DNA from: Mycogone perniciosa
Taxonomy: Eukaryota; Ascomycota; Sordariomycetes; Hypocreales; Hypocreaceae
DNA: 64,000 nucleotides
Assembly: GCA_025331125.1 (NCBI GenBank)
Contig: JAOALB010000168.1
Location: forward strand, 1 to 64,000
Direction of reading: 5' to 3'
Shown here: piece by piece, positions 1 through 9,210 of the stretch
How the letters are laid out: every line of letters starts with the position of its first letter
How positions within the stretch are numbered: the stretch's first letter is position 1
Program-made: the position numbers and the translations under genes
Notes under the pieces: generated by a model
The model's input: only the letters and a program-made list of their open reading frames with translations
Databases searched by the model: none
Told to the model about the DNA's origin: nothing

Positions 1-1614
1 ATCATGTTCTTATTGGCCCGTCGTTCCGATATTCTTCCGGACCCGGGCCTTGGCCTGGTCGGGTCGTGACAATATAGCCGTCGGTTGATTTGTCCCACAT
101 GCGTGACCGCGAGTTAGGAGAAAGCATGACCCATTCCGCCAGTTATAGTCAACCCTCCTCTGAGTCAGACCGGTTTAAAGCCTTCTTACCGCGAAGTTGC
201 GAAGGGCACATCTGTAACTTTCGCAAACCCTGTAAGTTAAAGCTTTATTTTTTCTTTATTTTTTCCCTTTGGCTCTTCATGTAATCCCTCCTTGTTAGTT
301 GGATTAAAATGATCCTACTTTGGTGCTTTTTGGATATAGCCTATGTGTTATAATCTATCTGATTAAGACATTTAATGCCTTAACATTTTACTGTTCAAGA
401 ATCATGGATATTGCGCAGAGACGGTTTTTCGTATATATAATGATATAGCAAACGCAGCTTGATGAAGCCCGCAATACGGAGTATATATAGTATATATTTC
501 ACTTGGAACGTATATTGTTAGGAGACCGAAATATGCATGTAAAGGCACCGACTACTCTGAAGAATGTAGGACCTTAGAGATTAATGAACTACTGCTGAGA
601 TCCTTATCTGCCAGTTCCTTGTGATATACTAGCTTTCTACCTAGTTATTGCCAGATAGTATTTTCAGGTCTTTAAACTGCAGGACCTGGACATATATATA
701 TAATACAATAAACGAGAGCTATATCCAGGCCACAATCACAATAGTAACTAGACAGTAAAATATATAGAATTATAGAATAATCTGTTAGCTGAAGTACTGC
801 ACTCAAAAGTACGGGCACCAACCTTCTATAGATAGGTGAAACTCTGCAAATTTAAGTTTAAGATTTAAAAAACAACTCAATTAGCGGAATCCCATAAATG
901 GATAGCGTTACCACTTAAAAGATAAATTCTGCTCCGCTTTGTCACAAATTTTATTATGGGTTTCTTCATATATAATATATAACTGGCAGTATAAAGCTTT
1001 TGACTCGTGTAGTGTGTTCTGCAACCAGCTGACCCAGAAACAGCACTTCAAATGCCACTGACATGTCTCTCGACCAAACTACTCAAGCCGGACCGCTCTG
1101 ACACATTGGCTAATACGTTTAACTGGACCTCTTACCTTTCATAACGGACCTCTGGCTCTATGGAACCTGCCATTGCCATAACTTCTGTCAACTAACCTAG
1201 AACCCGGCACTCCTATACAAGTTCCTGTATTATCTAAAGTCTAATAGAACGAGATCCACGTTAAGCTGAATAGGCTGTTCGGTAACTGGTTGGAGGAGAT
1301 ATGTGGGTGAGATATAAGCACGTGGTCAGGAAGCTGCAATGTGTTTGGAAGTGTACGTAGACGGGAGATGACGATGAGCGGCTGCTCTGTTGGTTTACGG
1401 TACGGCAGGCTGATGAATGAAATGTGTCCGAGAAGTAACATTCACTAATAAAAGAATGTATCAATTTTGTTGGACACGATGATGTTGTTATCTTTACGAT
1501 TTGTGGGTTATCTAGGGTGAAAGTGACACTCTGCGCTCTTACGCTTTGCCCCCACCTGATTTATGCACCGCTTTAAGGCAGTGGCGAAGGGACGACCCTT
1601 GGTGTTTATTTATA
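1..1614. other. AT-rich gene-free stretch
   Basis: No coding sequence is supported here. The DNA is AT-rich with many TATA runs (for example around 480-500 and 690-710) and only short spurious frames. The style matches the decayed DNA that follows, so this is probably mutated repeat or transposon sequence, but I recognise no family. Confidence 0.5.
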
Positions 1615-1940
1615 CTACTATTTTCTTATAAAGCCCTTGGCTTCCCTAAAATTCTCCTTTATTACGTTTAAGTCTGGTGAATTGTAGTGGAAGAAAGATA
1701 ATCTCTACCCCCTCAGTAGAATATAACTCCTTCAGTTTCCCTGCTTTGTGAAAACTTGTATTGTCTATCACCAGGACGGACTCGGGATGTGGGAACCTTC
1801 CATAGTGACGAAGCAGTTGCCTGATAAAGTCCTCAAACATGACATGATCAGTTGAGCCCCGGAAAGAGCGCGAGAACATAACCCCATTTCAAGTGTACGC
1901 TAACGTAAACTGATGCCTGACTGTCAGAGATATCATCCCC
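1615..1940 (-). pseudogene. Tc1/mariner-type DDE transposase relic
   Basis: The minus strand between 1879 and 1646 reads as a DDE-superfamily transposase core. It contains an FRGSTDHVMFEDFI-like block and a VLVIDNTSFHKAG block, where the family normally has V-L-V-M-D-N-A-S-F-H. After FLP the frame breaks. A one-base shift restores NSPDLNVIKENFREAKGFIR, which corresponds to the family's SPDLNPIEE segment. An in-frame TGA at 1889-1891 lies upstream of MFSRSF, and two adjacent TAG codons at 1615-1620 follow KGFIRK. The TAG codons fit TGG-to-TAG changes, i.e. CpA-to-TpA on the opposite strand, as RIP produces. The element is dead. Terminal inverted repeats were not found. Seen: motifs, shift and stops. 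Family assignment rests on the motif pattern. Confidence 0.8.
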
Positions 1941-2753
1941 TCACAACACATGCATAGTTTCTTTGTTAGCTCGTGGCATAATGCATCCAACATACATAAT
2001 ATGATGCTTAATTAGCGACCAGTTCTGTTCGGCGGCGGTCGTGTATTTCCAAATCAATAGGTATTCGTGCAAGTTCTATGAACAGCGCGCTCGTTGCACT
2101 CGACTAAGGTATCTTGCGTGTCGATTTCTCGGTTAGAAATAAGGTCTGAGTCTGCTTTGCTTAAAACTGGGTAGCTGCCGTTGTGAAGGATCCAAAAATC
2201 GCTTGACAAAGACGCTAGGAACAATAGGGAAAGGCAATAGGCTACATACTGGGGTGCCTGGGTGCCTAAACGCCCGGTCGTATTCCTGTAGCACCAAGCA
2301 GCTAGCCTAATAAGTATATATGGATTACAGTAGAAGTACGGAGTACGGTATAGGCCATATGTGCCACATATGGTCTATACTCAGACTAAATTTTCAAAGT
2401 AGAAAAGGTGGACACTCCTTTCAGTTGACCCTGTATCTTGTTTACCGGTAACTCGGTTGGAATGAGATATATCCATTAATACGAGGCAGGGTTGTTTTTT
2501 TCTATAAAACTTTCTCTCAAGGTTCTCAAATAAGCAAGTCCAATTATACCCCACTCACTATGGATTCGTATGACTACATATTACCTTTTAGAGAATAAAG
2601 GTAAGTATAGGTGACACCAGAAGAACCTATTACATACTGTTCAAGGGATAACAGGTAATAGCCAGAAGGTAACTATATAAAGGGAAGAAACTTTCCCTTT
2701 GTCTTAAGATAATTGTCCAAAAGTGGCATCCAAGAACCAGTTAACTCTTTAAA
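1941..2753. other. AT-rich spacer, possible transposon remainder
   Basis: No intact gene. The part next to the transposase relic probably holds its decayed N-terminal half, because short in-frame stretches continue upstream of the TGA at 1889. The remainder is low-complexity AT-rich DNA with one TACGGAGT motif near 2337. Confidence 0.4.
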
Positions 2754-3175
2754 ATGCCTTCCTATCGCACCCTTGCTTTGCCTCTCCTAGCACTCCTGGC
2801 TGTAATTAAGCCTGGCGCAGCGAATCCAGTTCCTGAAGATACTGTCAAAATCGAGACTCTCGAATTCAACCCGGCGGACATTAACGCTACATCGACTTTC
2901 GGATGGACCAATACAACCAATAATGGCAACGATGCCGAGACCCTGAGCCAGAGACCTGATCAATGCTGGCTTTGGGTTCATGGTATCACTGGAACCCTGA
3001 GCGACTACATGCGTGATCTCGCAGTCATAAAGCGTTCCTTACAGGGAAGTTCTGAATTTGCTGTGTATGTCGTTTCTCTATCAATTAAAGATTTAGCTTC
3101 CTAGATCTTTAAGACACTAATAGATACCAGTATTCCACCTGGGGCTACTGTAACTGCTACAATGGGCACAGCTAA
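2754..3175 (+). CDS. small secreted protein, unknown family
   Basis: The ATG at 2754 opens with a clear signal peptide: a short polar start, the core LALPLLALLAV, then small residues near position 20-23. The mature part is short and polar, with possible N-glycosylation sites (NAT, NTT), and contains DQCWLWVHG. Read without splicing, the frame stops at 3104 (116 codons). A donor GTATGT at 3065 and an acceptor TAG ending at 3123 would instead give about 120 residues ending in a two-cysteine segment (YCNCYNGH). I prefer the spliced form because it pairs cysteines in a secreted protein, but both are possible. I do not recognise the family. It sits alone in AT-rich DNA beside a transposon relic, a setting typical of lineage-specific secreted proteins. 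Confidence 0.45.
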
Positions 3176-3970
3176 AGTTTCGGTTCGAAACCAGGATAGT
3201 TGCCGAACTATCTCTATCAGTTATACAGGAATTGCAGTTAGTAAATCTACTCTGTCTTTATTCTATTTAACTGACAGTATTACAGTTCTATATTCAACAG
3301 TTTCAAGACTATTGTAATAGTCATAGCGGCTGGATGTGAGTGTTAATTCTGGTCGCATGGGATTATATTAACTTGTTTACAGGCATCGCAATACTGATAG
3401 AAGTCTTATTATTTTTGCTGAAGCAAATGGCGTGCCACCGCCTACTTATAGCCCAAGTTGCAATTATTACTAAGCTGAAAGTAACTCTTTTAGGCTCAAT
3501 AATTTGCTATTGTATAGCTTCATTTCTCAGAAAGCACCTTAACTTTTACAATGCTTAAGGGCACTCCTAGATAGTTTAACATATACACCTTTTACTCTTC
3601 TATTAAGTCAAGTATCTTTGTTTATTTTGGTTAATTTCAAGTGCTAACATTTCTTTTTTTTATTACGGCAACATTAAAATAAACTCTGTATACTGCTCAC
3701 AGAGCCATTGCAAATTTCCTCTCTATAGCGAGCTGAGAAAATGGTTCGTGTAGCTAGCTATGAGTATACAGGGTAAAACACATTCAGAGATCGATGGAAT
3801 CCTTTAACATGGCTAGTCTCAATCGGAAATCAATTCTCCCTGTGCTGTATGTGTCCCAAACGAGCTTTTTGTGACATCAACTCTGGGTGGTGATAGACCA
3901 TGATTAAGCGGTCATTCCCCACGCTGAGATAAAGGTGATATGAACTAGCCATTTATGCCAGAGACGTATT
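3176..3970. other. AT-rich gene-free stretch
   Basis: I see no supported gene. Short frames such as 3340-3558 begin with non-ATG codons and have AT-driven composition. The region may contain decayed sequence like its neighbours. Confidence 0.4.
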
Positions 3971-4364
3971 GTGATAGATATGTTGGACGGGATTTGTACT
4001 CATGAGATGAGTACCTTGATATGCAAAACGGTAGCAAAGCTCAAGCTTCACTCCACTGACAGGGAGTCTAAACAGCCCGCATCAACAGCGTCCGGTGCTT
4101 TGGTGAAGATATCGCTTTCTAGGTATCTTTCGGTGCATGTCCAATCACCAGTCAGAGCTCGGCAAAGGCAAAGTCTTCAACACCTCCCTAACATATCAAG
4201 ATATTATTAACTTTGCGACTGGGGCCTACACCTTCCCGGCATTGAGCATAATCCTGGCTGTAGAGAAGCTGCTGAGAGTGCCTCTTGGCTCGGGTGCTTC
4301 TCTGGAACATGCCTTTCCAACAATTTTGCGAGTTGTATGTATGTATATGTCCTTGGCCTTATAA
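3971..4364 (+). pseudogene. unidentified coding relic with a frameshift
   Basis: Two plus-strand frames overlap around 4140-4210, and each looks like genuine protein on one side only. The first (from 3971) reads EMSTLICKTVAKLKLHS and PASTASGALVKIS. The second (to 4364) reads TSLTYQDIINFATGAYTF and VPLGSGASLEHAFPTILRVV. One indel near 4140 would join them into one chain. There is no ATG at the left end, and no flanking exons are evident. I do not recognise the family. This is inference from amino-acid texture only. Confidence 0.3.
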
Positions 4365-4747
4365 GTTGATTGGTACTTCAGAGTCATAAGTTCCTACAAT
4401 ATGCGAGATTGCCCCCTCTTTGGGTCTGATAGATGTGTGGGCTGGCACACTGCTGCTGCCAACCAACACTGGTGTAGGTCATCGACAGATTTCATACGCA
4501 CTACCTAGATAAGTAGTGACCACATCACAAAAGTCCTCCACTAACTGAACCTGCTATTGTGGTCCATACAGCCATAAAATCTGTCATCTCCCGCACCAAG
4601 GACACCTCGCAAACCTGGAGATCATGAACAAGACTTATAGATCAATACAAGAATCCCCTTAAAAGTCTACCTAGGTAAGCTCTACATCCAGTAACCCTAT
4701 CTGCCTGTTCTTTAATAACTATCGGCACAGGACTACCTACTGCTACC

Positions 4748-5253
4748 ATGCGCTTCGCAAACAGCATCAGCCTCATACTCGCAATGGCACTCAACCTACA
4801 TGGCGGCACGACAACCTACACCAAAAATACACCGATGCTGACGCATTTCTGGCGATACACCCAGAAGTACTCGTCGGCCGAGATGCTCTAAGCAAGGTAA
4901 GGGCAGATTTTGATGATGGAAACACGTTTAGCGTCATGCACAAGCCAGCTCCCGACATGATCCTGATACAAACATCTAACGCAAATACGAACGACCCCCT
5001 ATTCGTGGTGGCGCTGGTTAATGACTCGCGGGCCGAGGAAGCCTATAGGGTGCATGACCTAGATGCAGCTAATAGCGAATACGTGCAAACGAGGTGTATT
5101 GGGGCTGGTTCGGAGGTTGATCGTGCAGACGAAGATGGGCCAAGCCAGTCACTGTTGGAGTCCACGTCGCGATGCAGGCGATTCTGCCGTGCAAGCCGAC
5201 AGTGTAATGGCGACTCGCAGTGCTTCCTATGCGCCTTTGTTGGCAGCCTCTGA
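4748..5253 (+). pseudogene. cysteine-containing secreted protein, frameshifted
   Basis: The ATG at 4748 begins a signal-peptide-like stretch (MRFANSISLILAMALNL), but that frame stops at about 4890. The adjacent frame carries a plausible mature protein. It runs from about 4801 through DADAFLAIHPEVLVGRDALSK to a C-terminal segment with six cysteines (from QTRC near 5090 to CFLCAF), ending at 5253. A one-base indel between roughly 4805 and 4835 would join the two. No splice pair does it cleanly. It is therefore a broken gene, or its true start lies in an exon I did not find. The family is not recognised. The location, between relics in AT-rich DNA, fits a fast-evolving secreted protein. Confidence 0.4.
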
Positions 5254-5496
5254 ACTATAATTCCAAATTTAAAGTCTTTGGATGGGAGAAGAAGTATACA
5301 TTGAGCTCAAGACATGAGCTTGACGGGACTTCGAGTTCTCCACGGCCTCTGGTCGTATGGGCTTGAGAATAGCTTCAGTTGGTTTATATTCCATAACACT
5401 ATGGGCCATAGAAACTCCAATTACATGGGACTATTGCGGTTGAATCGTGAGCTTTGAGTAATATCATGCAGGTCATAACGGCAACAAAAGACATAC

Positions 5497-5740
5497 CTGC
5501 ACTCCACAGATCCTATGAATGACGACCTCTATCGTCGCCGGTAAGGTGATTCGGCCGCCACGGATGATGATGTCTTTATATCTTCTGGAAATTGAAATCT
5601 GCCCGTCTGGAGGCATACGAGTTTTATCACCAGTCTTGAACCAGGTAACACCGTCGGGTCGCCAATTTGTTCTGGTCTATTCGATGGATGCTGCTGCTTG
5701 CCTAACATCACCAGTTGTCGGATAACGTCGGTCTAGTTGT
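5497..5740 (-). pseudogene. AMP-dependent acyl-CoA ligase relic (C-terminal part)
   Basis: The minus strand reads WFKTGDKTRMPPDGQIS, RRYKDIIIRGG and then TIEVVIHRICGVQ. These match the conserved late motifs of adenylate-forming ligases (usual form W-F-R-T-G-D, D-G, G-R-Y-K-D-x-I-I-x-G-G). A segment upstream in another frame (LVMLGKQQHPSNRPEQ) corresponds to the usual V-M-x-G-Y-x-N-x-P block, so at least one frameshift separates them. GTATGT at 5496-5491 is a plausible old intron donor. Decayed C-terminal sequence may continue to about 5290. No N-terminal AMP-binding half is present upstream in readable form. The original gene would have activated a carboxylic acid as an acyl-adenylate. Its substrate cannot be read. 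Confidence 0.75.
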
Positions 5741-6477
5741 TGGAATAAGCAAAAATGTGTATGCAAGGGAACCTGTGATCTGACGTGAGGTGAAACAGAA
5801 CGCGCGGCGTTCTGTTTCTATGATAAAATGGCGGGAGGAGAATCCAAGGAGGAGCAAGGCAGAGGACATGGAGCAATTGAGTGGAATTCTGGCGCCCTAT
5901 CTTCGTGATGTGAACAAGCTGACTACGTAACTGGGTTTTTCCGACACCAGTCTCCTAGAATATTGAGGCCAACTCATTTGTGAGATTAAATAGCCTGTGG
6001 GACTCTCTATCAGTTACGATTGACATACAAGTATATATGAAGCTTACATACCTGCTACTCAGGTGTGTAAACCAGCAGATATGAATTCGAAGGCAAATCG
6101 CGGTCTGCGTATAAGCTTGGTTTAGTGAGTAAAGGTTCTAATACTAGATCGAGTCTAGGTATGTAATCCGTACTCTGTGCTTCGTACCATTCATATCGTC
6201 TTAATAATCCTCAAACTCGTACCCGACTGACCGACTTTTCAGTTCAATGTACCAGTGGGATAGCTGTCAAAGGCAAAGATTCGCCAGGGAGAAAAAAAAA
6301 GAAAGGAAAACGGGAGAAAAAAAGCCGTTAGACCCTTGTGGCGCGGACCGAGCCGCCATTAAAGCCCCGAAATCTTGGTAACGGTCACCAGCACACGCAC
6401 ATCGCGCCTCTTCCCACCCTCGAAACTATCGCAAGCTAGGTAAATATTACAACAAAAATCTCCGGCTTCCATACACA
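5741..6477. other. upstream region of the terpene synthase gene
   Basis: No gene seen. Between 6290 and 6330 there is a purine-rich stretch (runs of A with G), and from 6350 the composition becomes GC-richer, typical of a fungal promoter and 5' leader. I cannot assign regulator sites. Confidence 0.35.
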
Positions 6478-7631
6478 ATGTCAAGCTTCGGCCAGGGCGC
6501 CGTCATTGCCGCCCTAAAGGGCCAGACCCTCCGCATCCCAGATCTCACAGCCCTCTTCCGGACATGGTCAGAGCCATGCCTCAATAGACACTACCCATCA
6601 CTCGCGCCTCTCGTTACCCGGACCATCCAGAATATCGCTGCCTCTTCTCCCTCGCTGTCTCACATTGAGCGTCATCTGCGTGACGACATTGCCTTGCTGG
6701 TCTGCTTGTTGTATCCCACTGCCCGTCGACCTGAAATCGACACCCTGGTGCTCTTTACTGTGTGGGTTCTCTGCTGGGACGACACGGCTGATACGAATGA
6801 GGGCGACTTATTCAAGGACTTCGCCAGAGCCGAGGAGTGGAGGGCAAAGACACTGGATCTCGTAAGGGTAGCATTGGGTCTAGCCGCGCCGAACAACGAC
6901 GGCGGCCAGGTCGATGCGATAAATGCTGTGTTCCTAGACTTTGGGAGACGATTCACTGAAGGGGGGGCATCACTTGCAGACCGGTGGCGCATGTTTGACC
7001 AAACAAGCATCTACATCAACGCATGTGCGGTTGAGCAGAAACTGCAGCTAGGCGAGACAGTGCCGGACTACGATGCCTACATGGCCATGAGGGAGGGGAC
7101 TATTGGTGGTGGCATGTTCGCCGCGTTGATCCCGTTTGCCATGAACCAGGACATACCCTCTGTCATTGCCGAGTCGCCTCAGGTCGAGGTTCTGCGGAAG
7201 CAGGTGTGCATTCTGCTCAGCTTGTTAAATGACGTCTTGTCGCTGAAGAAGGAACTGAAGACAGACTGCGTGATCAACGCCGTACCCGCGCTCCTCACAC
7301 CAGAAACGCCACTAGATGAGATTGTTGCTCAGATCTACCAGAAGCTTCGCGATGCTGTTCACATGTTCGACGAGGCGGCCGGGGAGCTCATTGACGCGAC
7401 GTTGACTGACGGCAATCTTTTAAACTTGACAAGGGATGTTGTCGACGGGTACAGGGCGATTGTCACAGGAACGCTCCAGTATACGTGGGTATTCCAAATC
7501 CCATACTCCGTACAAGGGGGATTATTATACGTGCACAGACAGATATGCTGACCGACACCAGGCTCAAATCTCCTTGCTACAACCTCTCACAGCTCATACG
7601 CGAGGATGGGTCGCTAGAAATAATTCTCTGA
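6478..7631 (+). CDS. class I terpene synthase (sesquiterpene type)
   Basis: The product is predicted to ionise a prenyl diphosphate (most likely farnesyl diphosphate) and cyclise it in the cytosol. Two exons, 6478-7484 and 7562-7631, give 358 residues, usual for fungal sesquiterpene cyclases. The metal-binding aspartates are D101-D105 (WDDTAD, the DDxxD motif). A sensor-type Arg is at 205 (REGTIGGG). The NSE motif is N251-E259 (NDVLSLKKE, matching NDxxSxxKE). Without splicing the frame runs on to 7551 into sequence unlike the family. The intron GTGGGT...CACCAG instead restores the expected tail, SPCYNL followed by DGSLEIIL. In relatives the pair before NL is Arg-Tyr; here it is Cys341-Tyr342, and TGC differs from CGC by one C-to-T change. 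No P450 or other tailoring gene is adjacent; the only neighbour of that kind is the dead ligase at 5.5 kb. The product cannot be predicted. Confidence 0.9.
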
Positions 7632-7870
7632 TTGCTTCCCCCTCCCTTGTTGTTGCGAACGACCTCCTATACTGCCAATGAGTGCCCAACTCCGATGCCC
7701 AAGTTATAGCATAATTTTATTCCTGCACCACCATTATCCCGAACAATTGTGTAACTCCGATCTGTGCCCGCCTACATTTATGAAGGTGTGTTATGAATGG
7801 TCCCCCTATGGGCCACCAAACCATGACCTAGTTTCGTCTTTTGCCCTCGCCAGAAGTTTCCGTCTCATTG

Positions 7871-8677
7871 TCATCGACCACCCAATGGTTCGACCGTTGT
7901 CACAAGGTCTGTAATGGTGACAATCTTGTATCCTCGCTTCTTCAGCTCGGGCAAAACTATCCGTAGCATCGGTACCGTCCACCCTCTCCTGTCGTGGCAT
8001 ATTATAATGGCGCCAGGGTGAGCCATACTCAGTATATGTCTGGCATTGACAGAAGGATAATGAATCTGAGGGTCGTGAGGGTAGATGCTCCCTAGAACAA
8101 TACGAAAGCCTCTGTTGCCTAGAAGGTCACGCATCCTGCGGTTGAACATGCCTGACCCGGGGCGGAAGTAATTATTCGGCAGGATCTTCTTCTCCGCCTC
8201 GTATGCCTTGACGAGCTTCTCCTTGACTTCTAAAACCTGCTTCTCCAGCTCGTCGTTGTTCAGCGAATTGGACGGCTCGTCGTGCATGGCATGGTTAGCC
8301 AACTCGTGGCCCTGTGCAACCAGCGTCTGCAGTGTCTCCTCCCGACCCTCCACCTGATCACCTATGACAAAAAAGGTAGCATGTGCATCGTTCTCGCGCA
8401 GCACCTGCATGATCTCGTTGGTATGCGGTGACGGGGCATCGTCGATAGACAGGGCAATGATCTTCTCAGTGGTCGTCACCTCGAACAGCACGTCGGGGAA
8501 CCTGGCGCGTAGGTAGCTGATGAGGAAGCGCGGGGGCTTGTAGACGCAGTAAATAGAGAAGATGGGGGCAACGAGGAGGACGGCCAGGGCGATTAGGAGG
8601 AGCTGCATGGCCAAGCGGTTCCGTCTGACCCTTCGCCGCAGCGTGGTCGGCAGGCGGAAGAGATTGAGTCGCGGCAT
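7871..8677 (-). CDS. membrane-anchored polysaccharide deacetylase (NodB domain)
   Basis: This 268-residue protein should remove N- or O-acetyl groups from a cell-wall polysaccharide such as chitin. An Arg-rich N-terminus is followed by one membrane segment (about residues 24-44, MQLLLIALAVLLVAPIFSIY), so it is probably a type II protein facing the secretory lumen or wall. The NodB domain then follows. It contains SIDDAP (D79, D80; usual TxDDGP), TFFVIG, a His motif GHELANHAMHD (H124-H132), RPGSGMFN (usual RPPxG) and a C-terminal ICHD with the catalytic-type His. I placed the start at the ATG of MPRLNLF, because the longer frame upstream has no ATG close by. Key metal and base residues are present, so activity is likely. 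The substrate is unknown. It lies tail-to-tail with the terpene synthase. Confidence 0.88.
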   Translation of the reverse strand: MPRLNLFRLPTTLRRRVRRNRLAMQLLLIALAVLLVAPIFSIYCVYKPPRFLISYLRARFPDVLFEVTTTEKIIALSIDDAPSPHTNEIMQVLRENDAHATFFVIGDQVEGREETLQTLVAQGHELANHAMHDEPSNSLNNDELEKQVLEVKEKLVKAYEAEKKILPNNYFRPGSGMFNRRMRDLLGNRGFRIVLGSIYPHDPQIHYPSVNARHILSMAHPGAIIICHDRRGWTVPMLRIVLPELKKRGYKIVTITDLVTTVEPLGGR

Positions 8678-9210
8678 CGGGACATTTGAGGTTTGGGAGC
8701 TCTGTCTCTCTCTCTTCCTCCTCAAGAGCAGAAGCAGCAGCGTATGACGACGACTCGGCCGAAGAATGTGTCGCCTGCTGGCATGCTTTGCGAAATCTTT
8801 GGTTGTAAAGCGCCGAGTTGGGAAGACGGTGAAAGTGTCAAGATCAAGGGTCTCGAGACGACGCTCTAGAACGTTTGATGAGGTTTCGCGGCATGTCAGT
8901 GGCCGCCAGGGGCTAGCGCAACGGCCTAGTAAAACCCACTGTATTAGCTAGTAGAACTAGAAATAAACCCCTTGCCTTGGTCCTTGGCATCAAGATGCGA
9001 CTTTGTTGTATTGTTACTGTTCTGTCATTGTCATACGGAGTACTCAACTGCGCTCCTAAATCAACAATATGGTCTGTGATGTGGAACAGAGGGGTTTTCC
9101 AGGGCAATGGCAAGTGTCATTGGCCGTGTATTCCTCTATACCCATATGTATATATGTATGCCGTGCATTGACTCGACTTTTCCCCATAGAACTCATATCT
9201 ATCTATCTAT
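8678..9210. other. spacer between deacetylase and PLP-enzyme genes
   Basis: No gene. It holds the promoter of the deacetylase gene and the 3' end of the PLP-enzyme gene, one TACGGAGTACTC motif near 9034, and a short CTAT repeat around 9197-9212. Confidence 0.4.

Noticed and set aside
6478..9210. Terpene synthase plus deacetylase as a biosynthetic gene cluster
   Set aside because: No P450, transporter, regulator or other tailoring gene is adjacent; a polysaccharide deacetylase is a wall enzyme. Only the ligase relic hints at a former cluster.
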